A stretch of DNA of 64,000 nt from Paramecium sonneborni (lineage: Eukaryota > Ciliophora > Oligohymenophorea > Peniculida > Parameciidae): the NCBI GenBank assembly GCA_905182985.1, contig CAJJDN010000140.1, positions 153,111-217,110 of the forward strand, given 5' to 3'. The position numbers were made by a program, and so were the translations under genes. Positions 36,285 to 46,674 of the stretch are shown here, one piece after another (position 1 is the first letter of the stretch; each line of letters starts with the position of its first letter). Under the pieces are notes generated by a model. That model did not search any database and was not told the DNA's origin. It saw nothing but the letters and a program-made list of their open reading frames with translations.

Positions 36285-37333
36285 ATGCTGACTAGAAAAT
36301 AATCAAGAGAACAATAACAAAAGAAACAAAACCAAGCTTCAAAAGCATCTCAATAGCATTCTTCTCATAATGAAAGTCTCTCAACTGAAATTATGGAAAA
36401 TGTTATAATTGAAATGCTAGAACTGTTAGATGTTTAAAACAAGTTATAGATAGAGACTGATTTTCAAGAAAGTCCTTTAGATCCTTAGATAAAAAGAATA
36501 GAGGATTATAATAATTGTTACAATAAAGAGTTCTTTGAATCTTTACTCAATGATTAAATTGATTTGAGTAAATGTTTGCTCAATCATCAAATTAGAGAAT
36601 GGGTTCGAGGTAAAATGGTTGATTGGATGATTGAAGTTTTTGCCGCTAATCAATGCATAAACGATAATTCATTTTTTAGAGCTGTTAATTTGATGGATGC
36701 ATTTCTTAAGAATACTTACAATTATACTGAATAACATCTATATTTGATAGGTGTTACTTGTATATTCATAGCTTCCAAGATTGAAGATATATACTCTTTT
36801 GGAATTAAAACTATAACTGAAGATCTTTCTCATAATAAATTTTCATCATACTAAATTAAAGAATTTGAATCAATAATATTAGAGACTTTGAATTATGATA
36901 CCAATTTTCCAACTGTCAACGATTACTTATAATATTTAAGATATTAATTATTTGGTTAATCCTAAAAGTATTCAAATGATTTTATTTTAGTTAATCTGTC
37001 TAAGTCATTCATGAAACAGCTGTTTATATTCTAAAAATGTGCTATCATGATTATTAACTAATGCAAAATAAATAGATGCTTTTAGCCGCTAGTATATTAG
37101 GATACACAATTTAAAATTATATAGAAATGCACATGTCTAGTTTAGGAGGAAACCTTAAGAAATAATTGCTATAAACAGTATAAAATTATATCTATTCTTA
37201 GCAAAACAATCTACTAAGAATTGGAAACCTTGATTTATTTGATTTTTTAGATTGTCTTTAGAAAGTAAAAAAATTAACATAAAACTTTCACAGAAAGTAT
37301 CCTCTTTATCAAAACCTATAGAAATTTAATTGA
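36285..37333 (+). CDS. A/B-type cyclin
   Basis: The model has 341 residues and one 23-nt intron (36968-36990). The first cyclin fold contains REWVRGKMVDWMIEVFA and, further on, LIGVTCIFIASKIED, the conserved Arg and Lys positions of the cyclin box that contact the kinase. The second fold continues after the intron (ILKMCYHDYQLM and LLAASILGY). Cyclins activate a Cdk and impart timing to the cell cycle. I see no clear RxxL destruction box in the short N terminus. The splice is needed to keep the second box in frame. Confidence 0.93.
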
Positions 37334-37519
37334 CTTGATTTTTCATAGTTTTTTATTTTTTTTTATAAATTTGATAATAAATAAATATCGATTCAAATTT
37401 TCTAAAAGAGCAGTTAGTTGAATATTAAAAAAGTTTGGAAAATAAAAAATTGTTTTTAAAGAATTATGGCATAAAAGTAGTGAATTTAATTCATTATTAA
37501 AATATAATATTAATATAAA

Positions 37520-38246
37520 ATGAATAAGGATTGATTATAAAATTAAGTTGATATATTTTCACTATAATAAAACCATGGTCATTATTTTTTTGGTTAATTA
37601 CATAATAAAAATAATAATTAATAAAATTATATTAATGATTATAGAAAATGTGCTAATGTTAAAATTTATAGTGGTAGGTGATTAATGTAATTTGATATTC
37701 AAGTCTTAACTGTTAGAAATAGTAGTTTTGTAGAATAATATTCAGATCATCAATTTATAGAGGATATGAATAGAGCATCTATTGAAGTGGAATTTGTGAA
37801 GAAATTAGTAATAGTTGATAAACATAGAGTTGTATTTTAAATATGGGATAATTTATAAGTTTTTAAATGATTGATTAGGCAGAATAAGAATAATTTCGAA
37901 GCATGATTAAAGGTTTTTATCGTGGAGGTGCATGTACAATATCAATTAAAGAGATTCATTTGAAAAATTATAAGATTTTTTATCAGAATTACTTAAAAGT
38001 AATCATGAAGAAATAGTGAAAATACTTTTTGGAAATAGATTAGATAATGAAAAAGAGGAAGCTGAAAAATTCATGAATTATTATAAATTTAGTTTGATTT
38101 TGAAACATCAACAAAGACTGGAGAGAAAATGTAGAAATAGTAGAGTAAAATTGAATATGACAGGATTTCGTTGTAGCTGTAAATTGATTATAATGAGAAT
38201 GTTTAAAAGTGATTTCTTTAAAAATAATATAAAAACTACAAAATGA
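37520..38246 (+). pseudogene. Rab-type small GTPase pseudogene
   Basis: Pieces of a Rab protein appear in order but in different frames: KFIVVGD of the first GTP-binding motif (about 37660), FVKKLVIVDKHRVVFQIWD of the beta2-beta3 and WDxxG region (about 37790), RSMIKGFYRGG (about 37900), GNRLD of the guanine-binding NKxD motif (about 38030), and ETSTKTGEK of the SAK motif (about 38100). At least three frame changes and several TGA codons separate them and the GKS phosphate loop is not recognisable. No short introns repair this. A dead duplicate of a functional Rab gene elsewhere is the best reading. Confidence 0.8.
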
Positions 38247-38433
38247 ATTTCCAGCTAATTTAAAATAGAATACAAATAAAAGTGATTAACCAATTTAAGA
38301 GGTGATTTCATTATCTTAAAAGCCTAATTTAATTGCAATCTTAGAATAACTAAGAAAATCATCATGCAACAAAAATAATGTTGTTGTTTTTAAATTTGTA
38401 AATTACAAATATATTTTATAATTAATTACCTTA

Positions 38434-40140
38434 ATGATTAAAGCTTTATTTGCTGCTGAATTTGATTTAGTCAAAGGTATTTATAATATATTCTTATCTA
38501 TTAGGATGTGTAATAACTGCTTGTTATCCGCCAATAAATCATTAAGGATTTCATGAATTAGCATCATATATGATTCCTGATGGAGTCCATAAAATTCAAT
38601 AAGACAAATTCTTTTTTAGAATTGGAAATATCAGATTTATACCTGGATAAGTATATACATATCATTTTGATTATCGATGGAATTAATTGTTATAAAGTTC
38701 AATTCAAACTTTAAGTTATTCAGATGAAAATGTAATTAAAATAAGAGGTGAAAAAGAATCTGAATGGTTGGATATCAATTTAATCAATGCTCAAGTTTAA
38801 GTAATTTCTCATGATTTTGTATCCATCACTTTAAATCCTGATTTAATTTATGGAATCAAAGGAAAATTTACATAAGATTATTATTTAACATGTCTTAAGA
38901 ATAAGAAAGATGTCACAATTAAAAGAGGATCTTTGATTAGATCCATATCTATATGTACATCAGACTTACTTTTTTTAGGAATATGCAATTTGAAAATTGA
39001 AAAATATTTGGAAGAATATTTTTTATAAGTTGGCCTTGATCATTGGATAAATGATGTTGATACTAATTCTGAAACAATTTAAAAAATTTTAGAAAAAGGA
39101 TTCAATGAACTTTCAAGTGATTTAACATATTATAAATTTTCTCATTCTCTTCTTGATTATTCATTTAAAGATTTAGGTAACTTATATCCTAAAAGAGCAT
39201 ATAGTTTAACAACAAATGCCTCATTACTTAATCTATTTAAAATGCTTGATATGAAGATTCGTATTCTTTATAGAGCTTTATTATAATAATAAAGAATCAT
39301 TTTTCTTTGTCATGAATACAACAATTAAGAAAAATATATTGGAGATGATATGGTAAAAATGACATTATATCAAAAAGTATTTTAATGTCTGCAACCTTGT
39401 TTTGAGCTTATGTTTTCTTGTTTCCCCTTTGAATATCATTTACAATATTCAGGGTTACAAATCCTTACTTGATAAAGGATGGGAATAATAAAATTCTTGG
39501 ATATCTATAGTTTCTAATCCAATTTTTGAGTATCGTAAAGAATGGTGGGATATTTTAATTGATATAAATTCAGGAAAAATTATAGAATCCAAAAAAGAGT
39601 AATCATTATTTATAAACAATCAAACAGATATTGATTTCTTTTAAAATTTAATCAACCTCATTCAGGTATCACATATAAATGAATTCTAAATTAGATCTAT
39701 TCTACAAAAATACACATCTTCAATTATTGAAAATTTAGTAATCTATTTTATTATTATGTAGCCTCAAACACTTTTATTTAAGGGATATAGAAAAATGAAG
39801 ATTAAAAATTTATTAAATGAATAACAATATGCACAAATTCTAAATATTTTAGCAATCATAAAATTATAAAAAACCATGAAAGACTAAGAACTGTTTTAAA
39901 TGTATGTGAATCTATTAGATTGCTTAAAAACAGAACTTCAATTTAAAGAATTTTTTAAAGTAAATTAAATTAAAAATTTTTTAGTTATTTACTGAATCTA
40001 ATTATGAATTAAATACATTTGGAATTGGAACAATGTGTTAAGATGTTTTAGTTTAAGAGAAATGTAGAGAGTTCTTAAAATTAATAGAAAAGTGGGATAA
40101 ACAACTAATGCAGTAAATTAACTTATTCTTAGTAATTTGA
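38434..40140 (+). CDS. AVL9-type DENN-domain protein
   Basis: Four exons (introns 38477-38504, 39353-39377 ending AAG, 39960-39984) give 542 residues. The start, FDLVKGCVITACYPP, and a following PDGVHKIQQD match the AVL9/late-secretory group of DENN proteins, as do KMRILYRALL-like helices, the VCNLVLSL segment and the SNPIFEYRKEWWDILIDI block. DENN proteins regulate Rab or Arf GTPases in vesicle trafficking; AVL9 acts in exocytic transport. The second intron is essential: without it the frame closes before the SNPIFE block. It follows the Rab pseudogene by under 200 bases. Confidence 0.87.
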
Positions 40141-40189
40141 TATAAAATATTTATTTTCTTATATTATAATTACTAATTACAGAGTCCGA

Positions 40190-40430
40190 TCATAATTTTT
40201 GAATTTATAAGAAAAAATATTAATAATTAATAATTATTTATTCATTTTATTATTTTTTATATCTTTTTTCAATGTTCTGTAATGGATGTTTGCAATTTCT
40301 CGAAAAATATTTTTATCTTTTTTCTTCATATAATAAACCAAAGTATTCCAAATAGAATCTCACTAAAAAATATATCAATTCTTACATGTTTAGCCAGCTC
40401 CTCTGATTCCTTATTATCCTCACATTAATT
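40190..40430 (-). pseudogene. Glutathione S-transferase-like N-terminal fragment
   Basis: The segment GIRGAGQ and, after a possible 23-nt intron (40363-40385), LRFYLEYFGLLYEEKRQKY fit the start of mu-class GSTs, which read IRG-x-x-Q-x-x-R-x-x-LEY and YEEK. A TGA stands just before it, where the family has its first strand, and what follows is not GST-like. The part upstream of 40283 is repeated at 41580 onward, so part of this fragment is printed twice. It appears to be a remnant. Low certainty. Confidence 0.35.
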
Positions 40431-40949
40431 TATCTCCTATTATATTATATTTAATAATCCTAAATAAAAAATGCAGATTAAAAAAAATTATTGGAATAAA
40501 AGTATTCATCAAAATCGAATATTCTATTTCCTAAATTTTTCGGAATTAAGAATTATCTATATCAATCTCTTTCATTTTTATATTATCAATCTTTATACTA
40601 TTTTAATATCTAGCTATTCTACAAGTCGAAATGTTTGAAGGAAAATTTAAGTTAAACATTGTTTCTTATTGAAATAGAAAAAATATTATATTTAGGATTT
40701 TTAGTCCAAAAAAAATCTTTTAAAAAAAATTTAATTTAATATCCGTGTTTTAATTATGTTCTAAAAAATAATGATAAAAATTTAGAATACAATGGATCTT
40801 CAGATTTAAGAACTTAATATAATAAATCTATTCATTATATATTTTACAATTATAATAATTAATTATAATGAAATAAACATACATTAAAAGCATCTTGTTA
40901 ATAATCAAATACCAACTTTTTACTTGGAATTTTAGATATATTGTTATGA

Positions 40950-41008
40950 AGTAAGAAATTATAAAATAGTATTCTCATTAAGAGAATACTATTTTATAAT
41001 TTCTTACT
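40950..41008. repeat. Near-perfect 27-bp inverted repeat (hairpin)
   Basis: Arms at 40950-40976 and 40982-41008 are exact reverse complements around the 5-base loop ATTAA; the left arm starts AGTAAGAAATTATAAAATAG. It lies in non-coding sequence, so it could fold as a hairpin RNA, mark the end of a small mobile element, or be the remnant of an inverted duplication. Nothing shows it is transcribed. Confidence 0.9.
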
Positions 41009-41230
41009 CCATAAAAAGTTATTTTAAAATAATTGAAAAATAAGATAATTTAAAATTACTTTAAGAAATTCAATTTGTGTCTATTCTCGAGAGAAAGCAT
41101 CAAAAAGCAAATTTTTTATTAAAGAAATAATTATATTATTTTAAGTAGATTAGAAATAGATGTTAATTTTTTATATAATTTAACTACTATCAAGAAAAAG
41201 GTTTAGCAATAAATCTATAAGAGTAAAAGA

Positions 41231-41551
41231 ATGCCTTAATTTATGATATTTCAGCATTATGAACTTTTTTTCAGACTTAGAATTGATCCTAAATTTGGCT
41301 TATTTGCATAGGTTTAGAATGTTTCATCTTACTCAAATTAAAAGAAATCAACATAAATTAAAATATATCCTACTAATAAACTCTTGCCTGAAATGAATGA
41401 ATTGAATTTTTTGAAAAATTCACCAAGTTACGTTAGTGAAATATTTATTCTTCTAATGAAGACAATCTAATTCTCGAATAGAAATTAAGGATCTTGCAAA
41501 GTGAATCAAGTTTTTTTATACAATTCAATAAAAAAAAAAAGAATTTACTGA
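41231..41551 (+). CDS. Possible 106-residue protein (copy 1)
   Basis: A frame from ATG 41231 to TGA 41549-41551 with reasonable composition (a segment FRLRIDPKFGLFAQVQ and a lysine-rich end). There is no recognisable domain. The same frame recurs at 42528 in the repeated copy. It may be a chance frame. Confidence 0.33.
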
Positions 41552-42246
41552 ATATAGGATTATAAAAGAGAAAATTTANTGGATGTTTGCAATTTCTCGA
41601 AAAATATTTTTATCTTTTTTCTTCATATAATAAACCAAAGTATTCCAAATAGAATCTCACTAAAAAATATATCAATTCTTACATGTTTAGCCAGCTCCTC
41701 TGATTCCTTATTATCCTCACATTAATTTATCTCCTATTATATTATATTTAATAATCCTAAATAAAAAATGCAGATTAAAAAAAATTATTGGAATAAAAGT
41801 ATTCATCAAAATCGAATATTCTATTTCCTAAATTTTTCGGAATTAAGAATTATCTATATCAATCTCTTTCATTTTTATATTATCAATCTTTATACTATTT
41901 TAATATCTAGCTATTCTACAAGTCGAAATGTTTGAAGGAAAATTTAAGTTAAACATTGTTTCTTATTGAAATAGAAAAAATATTATATTTAGGATTTTTA
42001 GTCCAAAAAAAATCTTTTAAAAAAAATTTAATTTAATATCCGTGTTTTAATTATGTTCTAAAAAATAATGATAAAAATTTAGAATACAATGGATCTTCAG
42101 ATTTAAGAACTTAATATAATAAATCTATTCATTATATATTTTACAATTATAATAATTAATTATAATGAAATAAACATACATTAAAAGCATCTTGTTAATA
42201 ATCAAATACCAACTTTTTACTTGGAATTTTAGATATATTGTTATGA

Positions 42247-42305
42247 AGTAAGAAATTATAAAATAGTATTCTCATTAAGAGAATACTATTTTATAATTTC
42301 TTACT
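42247..42305. repeat. Second copy of the 27-bp inverted repeat
   Basis: Arms at 42247-42273 and 42279-42305, identical to the hairpin at 40950-41008 and present because the whole surrounding unit is repeated. Confidence 0.9.
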
Positions 42306-42527
42306 CCATAAAAAGTTATTTTAAAATAATTGAAAAATAAGATAATTTAAAATTACTTTAAGAAATTCAATTTGTGTCTATTCTCGAGAGAAAGCATCAA
42401 AAAGCAAATTTTTTATTAAAGAAATAATTATATTATTTTAAGTAGATTAGAAATAGATGTTAATTTTTTATATAATTTAACTACTATCAAGAAAAAGGTT
42501 TAGCAATAAATCTATAAGAGTAAAAGA

Positions 42528-42848
42528 ATGCCTTAATTTATGATATTTCAGCATTATGAACTTTTTTTCAGACTTAGAATTGATCCTAAATTTGGCTTAT
42601 TTGCATAGGTTTAGAATGTTTCATCTTACTCAAATTAAAAGAAATCAACATAAATTAAAATATATCCTACTAATAAACTCTTGCCTGAAATGAATGAATT
42701 GAATTTTTTGAAAAATTCACCAAGTTACGTTAGTGAAATATTTATTCTTCTAATGAAGACAATCTAATTCTCGAATAGAAATTAAGGATCTTGCAAAGTG
42801 AATCAAGTTTTTTTATACAATTCAATAAAAAAAAAAAGAATTTACTGA
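42528..42848 (+). CDS. Possible 106-residue protein (copy 2)
   Basis: Same frame as 41231-41551 within the second repeat copy, offset by 1297 bases. It should not be counted separately unless the duplication is shown to be real. Confidence 0.3.
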
Positions 42849-42934
42849 ATATAGGATTATAAAAGAGAAAATTTAATTATTGAATTATTTGTCATTATAA
42901 AATTTATAATAATAAAATCCTGAAAATATTTATG

Positions 42935-43393
42935 TCAAAGCATTATGCAATCATCATCTTCTTCTATTTAGCCAGGGTCATTTAAATTCTTTACAGTCAC
43001 ATATTTTTCATATTGTTCTTGTTTTGATAAGACCTTAATTTCCTTTTTATCTTGAATTTAATTCATACATTTACTTTTTGGTTTCTCTTGTAATGATTTG
43101 TATAATTCCTTGATTCTTAATTAATCTTCTGCCTTTAAGGTTTACAATCGAAAAAGTGGCAATTCTTATCCTTTTTCTCCAGTAGGCCATTTTTTAATGC
43201 AATGAACATGATACCAAACCTTCTTATCAAATTATTACCCTGAAATTATTTGAATTACAATTATACCTTCATCTTTTCTTAAAAATATATGTCCAATCTT
43301 TAGTTCATGCTTAAAAATAACTACATGACAAGTTGCACACTTTATTCGATTTGAGAGTGCATATTCGCACTCAAGAAATTGTTTCATCTTCAT
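42935..43393 (-). CDS. PARP-type zinc-finger protein without a catalytic domain
   Basis: One 152-residue frame. Residues about 8-70 fit a zf-PARP finger: EYALSNRIKCATCHVVI gives the first two cysteines, WYHVHCIKKW gives the His and last Cys, and the intervening strands carry the IGHIFLRKD segment where the family has a basic patch. In PARP1 and DNA ligase III this finger recognises DNA breaks. The rest is a charged helix with an acidic end (EEDDD). No ADP-ribosyltransferase domain follows, so it would be a stand-alone DNA-nick sensor, by inference. Confidence 0.85.
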
Positions 43394-44088
43394 TTATTAA
43401 TTATTAAATTATTTATATTGTGCTCATTACTATATATTTAAATGAGACTGAGCTTGTAAAGACTATTCATTAAAGTGCGCATATACTTTAAAAGAGTACT
43501 AACTTAGAATAGGTCAAATCAATGATAGTTTACATAAATGAATAAATAATATTATAATTGCTTAAATAAAAGGAATTAGATAGATATTAACTTTTTTTTG
43601 TTTAATTTCTTTAAATATACTTCTAGAGTATTAGATATAGAATCTAAAAGATGATCTGAATATTAAATTTAATTAATATTTTCAAGCCTATGTAAATTAT
43701 TTTCTTTAAATTTATAGAATTTAATAATTAAATTTGAATGTATATGTATAATTTAAAAAGCATGCTAAAAAAATTTAGTTTAATAGATTATATAAAGGAT
43801 GAAGTTTTAAGTTTAATGGTACTTTATATGAGTTCAGATTTGAAATGGGTCCAGTAGAGATTTGGGTAATTTTAACAATTTGTTGTAGTATTTACTAGGG
43901 TTGTTAAGGTTGGAATAGAGAGTTAAAGAGTGGCTGAATTACTCTTTTAATTTGTAAATTACTGAGTAATATTGAAGAATATATTAGACTCAGAAAAGAA
44001 TGGTGATTCTAAATTTATCTGCTAATTTAAATACGATTTATGAGATAGAAAGGTTGTCAATAATTTATTTTAAACAAATTAAGAATAG
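43394..44088. other. Long AT-rich spacer upstream of the HTH gene
   Basis: The first 400 bases show no coding pattern. From 43793 the sequence belongs to the repeated unit. A frame of 57 residues at about 43822-43995 (reading SSDLKWVQQRFGQFQQ) is open but has no identity or start context, so it is not called as a gene. Confidence 0.5.
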
Positions 44089-44514
44089 ATGGCTTCTTTG
44101 TAACAAATGGACAGTAGATCAATTTCAGAGTTTTAGAATGGTTTAAAGGAATCTTAGAGTGATTTAAAAATTTCTTAATGCTAAAGAATTGTGGAAGAAA
44201 AGGGTAAAAAATATATGAAGGTGAGTTTCAACACAAAGCAATAACTCTATTACATGGTGTAAAGATAGGGGATGAAAATAAAGGATGTATATAATAAAAG
44301 TTAATGATTTGATTAGGCAGCAGAAATTTTGGGTATTAAATACGCAACTGCAAAGACAATTATATTCCTTCAGAGAGAGAAGAGGAGAGCAAAAAGGAAA
44401 TGCGGTGAAAGAATGTGTGGATATACTGAAATAATTGGAAAAAAGGTTTCACGTGTGAAAATAATTTGCATAATTGCAAATGAGATTGTGCAATAAGAAG
44501 ATTACAAATTGTGA
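44089..44514 (+). CDS. Helix-turn-helix protein (copy 1)
   Basis: Two equal exons of 66 codons around a 30-nt intron (44287-44316) give 131 residues. The N terminus is Ser/Gln-rich. The HTH reads TKQQLYYMVQRQGMKIKD, then after the intron AAEILGIKYATAKTIIFLQ, followed by a very basic stretch (KRRAKRK) and CGERMCG. It aligns with the gene at 16717-17197 and shares the intron position. Such a compact HTH plus basic patch suggests a sequence-specific DNA-binding protein. It is divergent in orientation relative to the HP1-like gene that follows it (3' ends facing). Confidence 0.8.
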
Positions 44515-44735
44515 TTAACATATATGCTGAATTCTTATTTCTTATATTGAAAATTTTATAAATAATTTTGAATAAACAAAACTGTGGAGAGATATAATCT
44601 AAATAAGAGTAGTATGGTAATTATTGATTATTTTTATTTAGAATTCAGTAATGTTAAATTTTATCATTACTTTCATAAAGATTGTTTACATATTAATATG
44701 ATAATATATATGTGGATATATATATTATTGATGTA

Positions 44736-45170
44736 TCATTTATTGTTGGGCCACTTGATCTTCTTCAATAAATAATCGATAAGGATTTCTGGATTGTGCA
44801 TTTTGATCGAATTCTGATTAATCCAAGATACTTTGGGAAGTCTATTATTTTTTTATTTCCATGAGACTTGGAATAGTAGATTTTATCCATCATTATCTTT
44901 TCTAATTTAGATAATTTCATCTGCCGAATCACCATCATCATAAGAACCTTCTCCAACTTCTTATGGTTTATTTTTGAGTGATGATTCAAAATCTAAGACA
45001 TAAGTCATAACAGATTATAGATTTTCAATAGGTTCCCAAGTTTTCTCATTTTCAGAATAACCTTACCATTTAACTTCATATTCAGTACGACCATTCTTAA
45101 CTCTTTTATTGGTAATAGCTTCAACCATATATTCTTCTTATGAGGATACAGACACAGGAGAGCCTGACAT
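44736..45170 (-). CDS. HP1-like chromodomain/chromoshadow protein (copy 1)
   Basis: This intron-free 144-residue frame has a chromodomain at about residues 12-48: EYMVEAITNKRVKNG, then YEVKWQGYSENEKTWEP, with the aromatic cage residues Y, W and another aromatic in place for methyl-lysine binding. A short acidic linker leads to a chromoshadow-like domain (about 85-142) with LLFQVSWKQKNNRLP and IDYLLKKIKW. This is the minimal HP1 layout, expected to bind H3K9- or H3K27-methylated chromatin and to dimerise. In Paramecium such marks also guide programmed DNA elimination; a role there is speculation. Confidence 0.92.
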
Positions 45171-45499
45171 GTTATATATATGAATTATTAAAAGAGAGAA
45201 GTNTAAAGGATGAAGTTTTAAGTTTAATGGTACTTTATATGAGTTCAGATTTGAAATGGGTCCAGTAGAGATTTGGGTAATTTTAACAATTTGTTGTAGT
45301 ATTTACTAGGGTTGTTAAGGTTGGAATAGAGAGTTAAAGAGTGGCTGAATTACTCTTTTAATTTGTAAATTACTGAGTAATATTGAAGAATATATTAGAC
45401 TCAGAAAAGAATGGTGATTCTAAATTTATCTGCTAATTTAAATACGATTTATGAGATAGAAAGGTTGTCAATAATTTATTTTAAACAAATTAAGAATAG

Positions 45500-45925
45500 A
45501 TGGCTTCTTTGTAACAAATGGACAGTAGATCAATTTCAGAGTTTTAGAATGGTTTAAAGGAATCTTAGAGTGATTTAAAAATTTCTTAATGCTAAAGAAT
45601 TGTGGAAGAAAAGGGTAAAAAATATATGAAGGTGAGTTTCAACACAAAGCAATAACTCTATTACATGGTGTAAAGATAGGGGATGAAAATAAAGGATGTA
45701 TATAATAAAAGTTAATGATTTGATTAGGCAGCAGAAATTTTGGGTATTAAATACGCAACTGCAAAGACAATTATATTCCTTCAGAGAGAGAAGAGGAGAG
45801 CAAAAAGGAAATGCGGTGAAAGAATGTGTGGATATACTGAAATAATTGGAAAAAAGGTTTCACGTGTGAAAATAATTTGCATAATTGCAAATGAGATTGT
45901 GCAATAAGAAGATTACAAATTGTGA
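45500..45925 (+). CDS. Helix-turn-helix protein (copy 2)
   Basis: Same gene as at 44089-44514, offset by 1411 bases, with its intron at 45698-45727. I saw no coding difference between the two. Allele, duplicate or assembly echo cannot be decided here. Confidence 0.75.
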
Positions 45926-46141
45926 TTAACATATATGCTGAATTCTTATTTCTTATATTGAAAATTTTATAAATAATTTTGAATAAACAAAACTGTGGAG
46001 AGATATAATCTAAATAAGAGTAGTATGGATTGATTATTTTTATTTAGAATTCAGTAATGTTAAATTTTATCATTACTTTCATAAAGATTGTTTACATATT
46101 AATATGATAATATATATGTGGATATATATATTATTGATGTA

Positions 46142-46576
46142 TCATTTATTGTTGGGCCACTTGATCTTCTTCAATAAATAATCGATAAGGATTTCTGGAT
46201 TGTGCATTTTGATCGAATTCTGATTAATCCAAGATACTTTGGGAAGTCTATTATTTTTTTATTTCCATGAGACTTGGAATAGTAGATTTTATCCATCATT
46301 ATCTTTTCTAATTTAGATAATTTCATCTGCCGAATCACCATCATCATAAGAACCTTCTCCAACTTCTTATGGTTTATTTTTGAGTGATGATTCAAAATCT
46401 AAGACATAAGTCATAACAGATTATAGATTTTCAATAGGTTCCCAAGTTTTTTCATTATCAGAATAACCTTACCATTTAACTTCATATTCAGTACGACCAT
46501 TCTTAACTCTTTTATTGGTAATAGCTTCAACCATATATTCTTCTTATGAGGATACAGACACAGGAGAGCCTGACAT
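46142..46576 (-). CDS. HP1-like chromodomain/chromoshadow protein (copy 2)
   Basis: Same 144-residue layout as 44736-45170. In the chromodomain one substitution changes the Glu of GYSENEK to Asp, and a neighbouring one is silent. Both copies are intact, so purifying selection or very recent origin is likely. Confidence 0.88.
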
Positions 46577-46674
46577 GTTATATATATGAATTATTAAAAG
46601 AGAGAAGTATTTGAGTGGGTAGTTAAGAGTGTGTTAAATGTCTGGTTTTAATTTGTAATTTAAGAAAATATAAA

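Larger units (their letters stand above)
40283..41578. repeat. First copy of a 1296-bp direct repeat ending at a single N
   Basis: It matches 41580-42875 with a constant offset of 1297, the two copies being separated by the N at 41579. No difference was seen by eye. The unit holds part of the GST-like fragment, a long hairpin and one small open frame. As with the repeat at 1719, an unmerged contig overlap is the likely cause. Confidence 0.9.
41580..42875. repeat. Second copy of the 1296-bp direct repeat
   Basis: It begins right after the N at 41579 and equals 40283-41578. The unique sequence after 42875 leads into the PARP-type zinc-finger gene. Confidence 0.9.
43793..45202. repeat. First copy of an imperfect 1.4-kb direct repeat ending at a single N
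   Basis: It matches 45204-46608 across the N at 45203. Unlike the other two repeats, the copies differ: a 5-base indel near 44616, and substitutions in the HP1-like gene (about 45047-45055). Length is 1410 bases against 1405. The differences suggest two alleles or haplotypes, or two recent genomic copies, not one sequence read twice. Confidence 0.9.
45204..46608. repeat. Second copy of the imperfect 1.4-kb repeat
   Basis: Follows the N at 45203. It contains full versions of both the HTH and the HP1-like genes. Unique sequence resumes at 46609 and leads to the MORN gene. Confidence 0.9.
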
